Below, piece by piece: positions 4,349 through 9,149 of a stretch of 9,149 bases of DNA. The position numbers and the translations under genes are program-made. The notes under the pieces were generated by a model. It was not told the DNA's origin. It ran no database searches and was given only the letters and a program-made list of their open reading frames with translations. Source of the DNA: Syntrophaceae bacterium (GTDB taxonomy: Bacteria; Desulfobacterota; Syntrophia; Syntrophales; UBA2185); contig JAFNGM010000103.1 of assembly GCA_017885225.1 (NCBI GenBank), forward strand, positions 1 through 9,149, in the 5' to 3' direction. How positions within the stretch are numbered: position 1 is the stretch's first letter; each line of letters starts with the position of its first letter.

Positions 4349-6262
4349 ATGGTTCACTTCTTCAAAAAAAAGTCCGGCAGAGCGTTATCTCTTGCACGTA
4401 TGTTTTTGAAACCAAGGTACGTTCTGGTTATCACCCTTGTCTTGGCTGCCTTTTTTGTTCTGGAGAGGGTAGTTGAAAGAAAGCTTCACGAGCAATTGCC
4501 TGACGCCGTTGATTACATCCGGAAGACTTCAGGCTTACATTGCCAAGTCCAGGGTCTTACATACAGTTTCCCCACCGGTGTAAGGGCTCTCAATGTACAT
4601 GTATCGGATGATAAGGGCAGGCAATGGCTTAAGGCTTCGCATATTACTGCAAATGTCAGCCTTTTTCGCTATCTCATGAAAAGGGAAATTGGGCAGCATC
4701 TTATCAGGAGTATTGATGCCCGTGATCTTGAAGTCACATTGTATCACAAGAACACGGGTGGATGGGAATTCCCCGCATTAAGGCGATCGCCCGCAACTCC
4801 TGCATCAAGCGCGGAATCCGGAGCAAGCCCCCTCGATCTGAACGTTCATAATCTTGCCGTCACCTTCCAGACGGAAAAAGGAACGACAAGTCGCTCGTAC
4901 AGGAAGGTGAACGCGAGGATAGCTCTTAAGAAAGGACTCGATTCTCTCGAAATCGCGGGTGATGATGAACATCTTAATCTGATGGTTGACAGGGAATCGG
5001 GAGAGTTCGATTTCCACGCTGATTCTTTCGGACTTGCAATTCTTGCCCCCCTTCTCGGTGATGCCGTTCCTTTGAATGATATATGCATAAATGCCCGTGC
5101 GCGGGGAAGTACCGAAAAGGGCAAAGGAATGACCTTTTCCGTTTCCGGCAGCATTGACCATGTGCGGCAGAAAAAATCTTTTTTTCCGCCTCTTGAGAAA
5201 AACGTAAATATTCTTGGGTTTAATGTTACAGGAACAAAGGATGATGCCCGAATTGTCATTCAAAATGGAAAGATTACTCTCGGAGGAGAATTCATTTTTG
5301 TCAATGGCTGGTTCTCTCCTGAAGCGAATCCGGAAATAACCCTGGTTTTTTCCTTACCGGAATTTTCCCTGGGCAATGCGTTACGCGCCGTGCCAAAGTC
5401 GTTTCATCCCGATCTGACAGATTTGAAGGTTACGGGGAGGGTTGCGGGAAAGTTTTATTTCTCTATTGATATGGAAAGGCCTCGCAGCCTTGAATACCGC
5501 TTCGAGGGCACATATGAGCCCATAAAGATCGTCTCCCTGGGATCGAAAATAAAAGTAAATGCCCTGCAATCACCTTTCCGCCATACCGTGCGCACACCTG
5601 AAGGGGAAAAAATAACGTTTCTGGTAGGTGAGGATAATCCCCACTATGTTCCATTCAAGGATGTGCCGCCGTGTTTGATCAGCGCGGTGATTACCGCGGA
5701 AGATGCGGGATTTTTCTCCCATAAGGGATTCAGTCAAAGGGGAATAAGGGATTCCTTTGCTGAAAATCTGGAAGCAGGGCGTATTGTGCGCGGCGCGAGC
5801 ACCATTTCCATGCAGCTCGCGAAGAATCTTTTTCTGACACGGGAGAGAACGTTCAGCCGGAAATTTGAAGAAACATTTATCACTATGGCGCTGGAACAGA
5901 ACCTGTCAAAAGAGCGGATAATGGAGATCTACCTTAACATCATTGAATGGGGCGACGGTATTTACGGAATCGGACAGGCCGCGCATTTTTTCTTCAGCAA
6001 AGTGCCCCGGGAATTGAAGCCGGTAGAGTCTGCCTTCCTTGCCTCAATCATTGCCAGGACGGGTGATAACTGGGAACCTGATCCCCTGAGCACAATCAGC
6101 GAAGGCTGGCGGAAATATATGCACGTGATACTATGCAAGATGTACGAGAGAGGCGGCGCGGGGATAGAAGACCTGCGCGAGGCGGGTGTGCCGGAAGGAC
6201 GGATCAGAGAATTGATTGAGGACGAAGAACAGGATGAGAGTGCGCCTTCCCCGCTGGAGTGA
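4349..6262 (+). CDS. Membrane-anchored AsmA-like/GT51 peptidoglycan glycosyltransferase fusion
   Basis: A 637-residue protein predicted to polymerise lipid II into glycan strands at the outer face of the inner membrane. A basic N-terminus precedes one membrane segment (about 24-38, YVLVITLVLAAFFVL). Residues about 45-400 form a beta-rich periplasmic region of AsmA/DUF748-like character; that assignment is by style only. The GT51 domain follows: EDAGFFSHKG (451-460, catalytic Glu451), GASTISMQLAKN (482-493), RKFEETF to IMEIYLN (504-530), and a GIYGIGQAA block (537-545). No transpeptidase domain follows, so it resembles MtgA but is more than twice as long. The C-terminus is acidic. The start is uncertain: GGAGG lies 16 bases before this ATG, while an ATG at 4323 opens a frame that joins this one only with a -1 shift at A8. 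pldA follows 74 nt downstream. Confidence 0.88.
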   Translation: MVHFFKKKSGRALSLARMFLKPRYVLVITLVLAAFFVLERVVERKLHEQLPDAVDYIRKTSGLHCQVQGLTYSFPTGVRALNVHVSDDKGRQWLKASHITANVSLFRYLMKREIGQHLIRSIDARDLEVTLYHKNTGGWEFPALRRSPATPASSAESGASPLDLNVHNLAVTFQTEKGTTSRSYRKVNARIALKKGLDSLEIAGDDEHLNLMVDRESGEFDFHADSFGLAILAPLLGDAVPLNDICINARARGSTEKGKGMTFSVSGSIDHVRQKKSFFPPLEKNVNILGFNVTGTKDDARIVIQNGKITLGGEFIFVNGWFSPEANPEITLVFSLPEFSLGNALRAVPKSFHPDLTDLKVTGRVAGKFYFSIDMERPRSLEYRFEGTYEPIKIVSLGSKIKVNALQSPFRHTVRTPEGEKITFLVGEDNPHYVPFKDVPPCLISAVITAEDAGFFSHKGFSQRGIRDSFAENLEAGRIVRGASTISMQLAKNLFLTRERTFSRKFEETFITMALEQNLSKERIMEIYLNIIEWGDGIYGIGQAAHFFFSKVPRELKPVESAFLASIIARTGDNWEPDPLSTISEGWRKYMHVILCKMYERGGAGIEDLREAGVPEGRIRELIEDEEQDESAPSPLE

Positions 6263-6336
6263 ATCCGGCAGTGAGCGCATTCTCTGTAACTTTATGGCCG
6301 AGAATTATGTCAAAAGTTTTATCGTAAGGAGGACTT

Positions 6337-7440
6337 ATGAAAAAGTTGTTAAATCGGTGCGGATTTCTTCGCGGGCGCATGTGCCGGTGTACATGCGGGG
6401 CTCTCTGCATGACAGTGCTGTTTTTTATTGCGGTTACGGCACGTGCGGATGTAACGAAGAGCATAGAAGAATGCGCGAAAATTGAGGACAACACGAAACG
6501 AATTCAATGTTACGACGAGCTTGCCGGTCGAAAGCCAACTCCGAGCGAACCAACGGGTTCAACTCCTTCTGTGGCGAAACCTGATACCAAGGCAGCTCAA
6601 AGTGAACCAACAAGCACCGTTGCGTCGGTGACAAAAACTGATACGCCTACATATCTGGAAAGGCTCTGGGAGTTGGATAAGGAATCCCGGCGGGGTAGAT
6701 TTGCCATATCACCTCACCGCTCAAACTATATCCTTCCCATTACCTACGTAGAATCGCCAAACGAGAAACCCATACGCGAGGACGATCCCAGAAGAGAACT
6801 TAAAAATCCGGAGGTGGCATTTCAGATCAGCTTCAAAGCGAAGTTATGGCAGGACATCTTTGGACAAAATATGGATCTGTGGGTTGCGTACACGCAGCGT
6901 TCTTTCTGGCAACTTTACAATTACGCGGATTCTTCACCTTTTCGAGAAACCAACTACGAACCGGAGATTCTTCTGAACTTCCGGACGGATTATGATTTGA
7001 TCTGGCTGAAGAACCGCTTCATTAACGTGGGCTTCAATCACCAGTCAAACGGCCAAACTGAACCCCTGTCGAGAAGCTGGAACCGTTTGGTGGCGAATTT
7101 CGGGTTCGAGAGAGACAACCTGGCCTTGATCCTGAAGACCTGGATAAGGTTTACGGAGAATGAGAAATATGACGATAATCCGGATATCGAGGACTACCTC
7201 GGATACGGCGAACTCTGGACGTATTATTTTTGGAAGGGAAACAGGTTCGGTCTCATGCTGCGAAATAACTTTGATTTTGGCACAAACCGCGGTGCCATAC
7301 AGCTCGAATGGGCATTTCCCCTCTTTGAGCGTGTCGGGGGATACATTCAGTACTTTAATGGGTACGGCGAGAGTATGCTCGATTACAACCACCACATCAA
7401 CCGCATCGGGATTGGTTTCATCATCAAAGATTGGGATTGA
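6337..7440 (+). CDS. pldA: Outer-membrane phospholipase A (PldA family)
   Basis: A 367-residue calcium-dependent outer-membrane phospholipase that hydrolyses misplaced phospholipids in the outer leaflet. The signal peptide runs to about residue 37 (FFIAVTARA, then D) and is unusual in carrying five cysteines before the cut. Next comes a short two-cysteine segment (ECAKIEDNTKRIQCYDELAG, C46/C58), seen before the barrel in many proteobacterial PldA proteins. A Ser/Thr/Pro linker holds two related 15-residue units (70-84 and 89-103). The barrel has QRSFWQLYN, SSPFRETNYEPE and FNHQSNGQTEPLSRSWNR. His235, Ser237 and Asn249 have the same spacing as His142, Ser144 and Asn156 in E. coli PldA. The last residue is Asp rather than an aromatic. 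AAGGAGG lies five bases before the ATG. It probably shares a transcript with the transglycosylase gene. Confidence 0.95.
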   Translation: MKKLLNRCGFLRGRMCRCTCGALCMTVLFFIAVTARADVTKSIEECAKIEDNTKRIQCYDELAGRKPTPSEPTGSTPSVAKPDTKAAQSEPTSTVASVTKTDTPTYLERLWELDKESRRGRFAISPHRSNYILPITYVESPNEKPIREDDPRRELKNPEVAFQISFKAKLWQDIFGQNMDLWVAYTQRSFWQLYNYADSSPFRETNYEPEILLNFRTDYDLIWLKNRFINVGFNHQSNGQTEPLSRSWNRLVANFGFERDNLALILKTWIRFTENEKYDDNPDIEDYLGYGELWTYYFWKGNRFGLMLRNNFDFGTNRGAIQLEWAFPLFERVGGYIQYFNGYGESMLDYNHHINRIGIGFIIKDWD

Positions 7441-7451
7441 ACACGAATTTT

Positions 7452-7841
7452 TCACTTCCCACAGATTACCGACATCTCAATGGACACATCCCGCGGCAGC
7501 TTAGCTGCCTGTATGGTCTCGCGGGCGGGGAGAATGTCGCCAAAATATCTGCCGTAAATCTCGTTGAATGTTCCGAATTGAGCGAGGTCTTTCAGGAAGA
7601 CGGTGGATTTGAGGACGTTCTTCAGGCTCATGCCGCCCGCTTCCACGATGGCCTTGATATTTTCGATGACACGCACTACTTCCACCTCGAAGGTCCCCGT
7701 GAGCAATTCACCTGTTGCCGGATCAAGAGGAATCATCCCCGAAACGAACAGCAAATCACCATACTGAACTGCCTGAACGTAAGGGCCGATAGCCTTGGGT
7801 GCATTGGGAGTGCTGATGATTTTTCTTTCTGCGGTATTCAT
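7452..7841 (-). CDS. ridA: RidA/YjgF/UK114 family reactive-imine deaminase
   Basis: A 129-residue protein, the usual length. RidA proteins are cytoplasmic trimers that hydrolyse reactive enamine/imine intermediates from PLP enzymes such as threonine dehydratase. Signature pieces are NAPKAIGPYVQAVQ near residues 13-26, LLFVSGMIPLDPATGE (30-45), an N-x3-I-x2-AGG stretch in the middle, and PARETIQAAKLPRDVSIEM near the end. That last block includes the conserved arginine that binds the substrate carboxylate. The ATG follows AAAGGAGG by six bases, and this ribosome binding site overlaps the stop codon of the barrel-protein remnant upstream. It converges on pldA with 11 nt between stops, so neither gene has a private terminator there. 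Confidence 0.94.
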   Translation of the reverse strand: MNTAERKIISTPNAPKAIGPYVQAVQYGDLLFVSGMIPLDPATGELLTGTFEVEVVRVIENIKAIVEAGGMSLKNVLKSTVFLKDLAQFGTFNEIYGRYFGDILPARETIQAAKLPRDVSIEMSVICGK

Positions 7842-7853
7842 ACGATGCCTCCT

Positions 7854-7964
7854 TTAAAACTTATACTTCAGTCCCATACCGAGTGCATTGGATGCACCTT
7901 CCACGTCGTCGACAATACCGAAGATACCGGACCGGTGATGAAGGCGCAACGCTCGAAGGCAGGG
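7854..7964 (-). pseudogene. C-terminal remnant of an outer-membrane beta-barrel protein
   Basis: Directly after the TGA of the YyaL-type gene, and in the same frame, 36 codons read through to TAA at 7856-7854. They encode LRLHHRSGIFGIVDDVEG and then a final strand ending LGMGLKYKF. Alternating polar and hydrophobic residues and a terminal phenylalanine are hallmarks of the last strands of an outer-membrane barrel recognised by BamA. It has no start codon and no upstream part. The most likely history is that a barrel gene between the YyaL-type gene and ridA was deleted, leaving only its tail. A link to the PagL/acyloxyacyl-hydrolase type is a weak impression, not a call. Confidence 0.55.
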
Positions 7965-9149
7965 TCACTTCACTGATTGGGAATCCCTGTCGCTGATTTC
8001 AATATTCAATAACCGCAGCATCTCGCGCACATCCGTCGTTGGGCTATGGCAGGAGAAATTGCGGCAGATATAGGCCGTAGCACTGTCCTCCACGGGTTTA
8101 AGGTCTTTGGTAAATGGCGCGATGCCGATGATTTCGGATGCGGCGGCATCATCCGGCGGACGGAGAAGGAGGACTGCATTGGGCAAGTACTGCTGTCTGA
8201 TTGCGCGGATCATTTCTCCCGTATCCTCGTCTTCTGATGCACCCGTAATGACTATTTCAAAAGCGGTATATGTCAGAAAGCCCAGTGCCATCATGAAATA
8301 TGTGTGCCCAGAGGGTACACGTTGGACATGGCCTGCAAAGGCACGGCTGACATCAGCCGCCTGTGCTTCCAGTTCGGGGTTTCCGGTCAGCCGGGAAAGA
8401 CGGACCAGATTCAACATGGCCACGGAGTTACCCGACGGAATGGCGCCGTCATACAAATCCTTCTGGCGTAGAATAAGGTTCTCGCCGTCGTCAGGAGTAA
8501 AATAATATCCGCCCTGCTCCTTGTCCCAGAAGTGCTTTGTCAGATCTTCCTGAAGGCCGAGCGCTCTCTTAAGGTACGCGATGTCAAAAGACGCTTCATA
8601 ACATTCTATCGATGCCCAGATCAGAAAGGCATAGTCATCGAGATTGGCCGCAATGCCTGACTCTCCTGCCCGGTGCCGGTGAAAAAGTCTTCCATCTATC
8701 TCGCGCATATTCTTAATGATGAAATTGAGGGCGTTCTGTGCTGCTTTCAAGTACGCCGTATCGGCAAAGACCTGGGCGCCCTTGGCGAGGGCGGCAATCA
8801 TGAGGCCGTTCCAGTCGGTAAGGATTTTATCGTCTTTGTGGGGACGGGTACGCGAATCGCGGGCGGAAAAGAGCTTTAACCGTATCGCTGCAAGCCGCTG
8901 ACGGAGGGACTCCTCGGATATGCCCAGGGATGGTGCAAGTTCATGGGCAGGCTTTTCTATGTGGAGTATATTGAATCCTGTTTTTCGCCCCTTCATCTGG
9001 TCGACAAAGTTTCCCGCCTTTTCCACCCGGAAAATCCTTGCTGCCAGTTCCGCTTCCGACGGCTCGAGCAGCTCCTCTATTTCTTCCAGCTTCCAGAGGT
9101 AATATTTCCCTTCTTCACCCTCTGTGTCCGCATCCTCCGCAGAGTAAAA
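7965..9149 (-). CDS. YyaL/SSP411-type protein (thioredoxin-like plus six-hairpin domain), C-terminal part
   Basis: The frame is open from the right edge to TGA at 7967-7965, giving the last 394 residues; the start and the N-terminal DUF255 thioredoxin-like domain lie beyond 9149. Family signatures in order: FYSAEDADTEGEEGKYYLW at the edge, ILTDWNGLMIAALAKGAQVF, LDDYAFLIWASIECYE, GGYYFTPDDGENLILRQKD, LYDGAIPSGNSVAMLNLVRL, and the end ATAYICRNFSCHSPTTD. These belong to the alpha/alpha barrel (AGE-epimerase-like) part shared with B. subtilis YyaL and mammalian SPATA20. The biochemical role of the family is not established. The frame shows no break. It is on the same strand as ridA, separated from it by a barrel-protein remnant. 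Confidence 0.93.
   Translation of the reverse strand, partial: FYSAEDADTEGEEGKYYLWKLEEIEELLEPSEAELAARIFRVEKAGNFVDQMKGRKTGFNILHIEKPAHELAPSLGISEESLRQRLAAIRLKLFSARDSRTRPHKDDKILTDWNGLMIAALAKGAQVFADTAYLKAAQNALNFIIKNMREIDGRLFHRHRAGESGIAANLDDYAFLIWASIECYEASFDIAYLKRALGLQEDLTKHFWDKEQGGYYFTPDDGENLILRQKDLYDGAIPSGNSVAMLNLVRLSRLTGNPELEAQAADVSRAFAGHVQRVPSGHTYFMMALGFLTYTAFEIVITGASEDEDTGEMIRAIRQQYLPNAVLLLRPPDDAAASEIIGIAPFTKDLKPVEDSATAYICRNFSCHSPTTDVREMLRLLNIEISDRDSQSVK

Noticed and set aside
4805..5263. Two minus-strand open frames inside the transglycosylase fusion gene
   Set aside because: Both are antisense shadows of a continuous 637-codon gene and show no motif or ribosome binding site.
8107..8505. Plus-strand open frame opposite the YyaL-type gene
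   Set aside because: It overlaps conserved family motifs on the other strand and has no recognisable protein features.

Overview
This window looks like chromosomal DNA from an anaerobic Gram-negative bacterium. A Desulfobacterota (old Deltaproteobacteria) lineage, perhaps Syntrophales-like, is my best guess. The basis is protein flavour only: an EFR1-type flavodoxin/ferredoxin protein typical of anaerobes, an outer-membrane phospholipase, an AsmA-like/transglycosylase fusion, and short lysine-rich proteins that I associate with this group. No rRNA or other strong taxonomic marker is present.

Left part (1-2100, minus strand): a run of short genes in A+T-rich, loosely packed DNA. Read in transcription order (right to left) it holds a cold-shock protein gene (cspA type), a 63-residue conserved-looking small protein, a 39-residue lysine-rich small protein with a TTG start, a DUF2934 protein, and the start of a sigma-70 (RpoD-type) gene. 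The sigma gene appears to lack the front of region 1.1 and is frameshifted at a run of six G. The cspA gene has a predicted leader of about 170 nt with a strong intrinsic terminator inside it, which suggests attenuation or a separate small RNA.

Middle (2101-4348): an EFR1-family iron-sulfur flavoprotein and a DapA/NAL-superfamily aldolase-like protein lie in tandem on the minus strand and probably form one transcript. A 255-nt divergent promoter region follows. It contains an imperfect direct duplication of about 43 nt carrying promoter-like elements on both strands.

Right (4349-9149): on the plus strand, a membrane-anchored protein joins an AsmA-like N-terminal region to a C-terminal GT51 peptidoglycan glycosyltransferase domain. 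It is followed 74 nt later by a PldA-type outer-membrane phospholipase A. Converging on pldA with only 11 nt between them is a minus-strand ridA gene. Upstream of ridA is the C-terminal part of a large YyaL/SSP411-type protein, which runs off the window. Between them sits a 36-codon piece that reads as the C-terminal tail of an outer-membrane beta-barrel protein, apparently the leftover of a deleted gene.

The right half has a cell-envelope theme (glycan polymerase, outer-membrane phospholipase, barrel remnant). The left half is small regulatory or stress-type genes. I do not see a clear new defence or mobile system. The most interesting signals are the cspA leader with its internal terminator and overlapping small ORF, the duplicated divergent promoter element, and the damaged sigma-factor gene.
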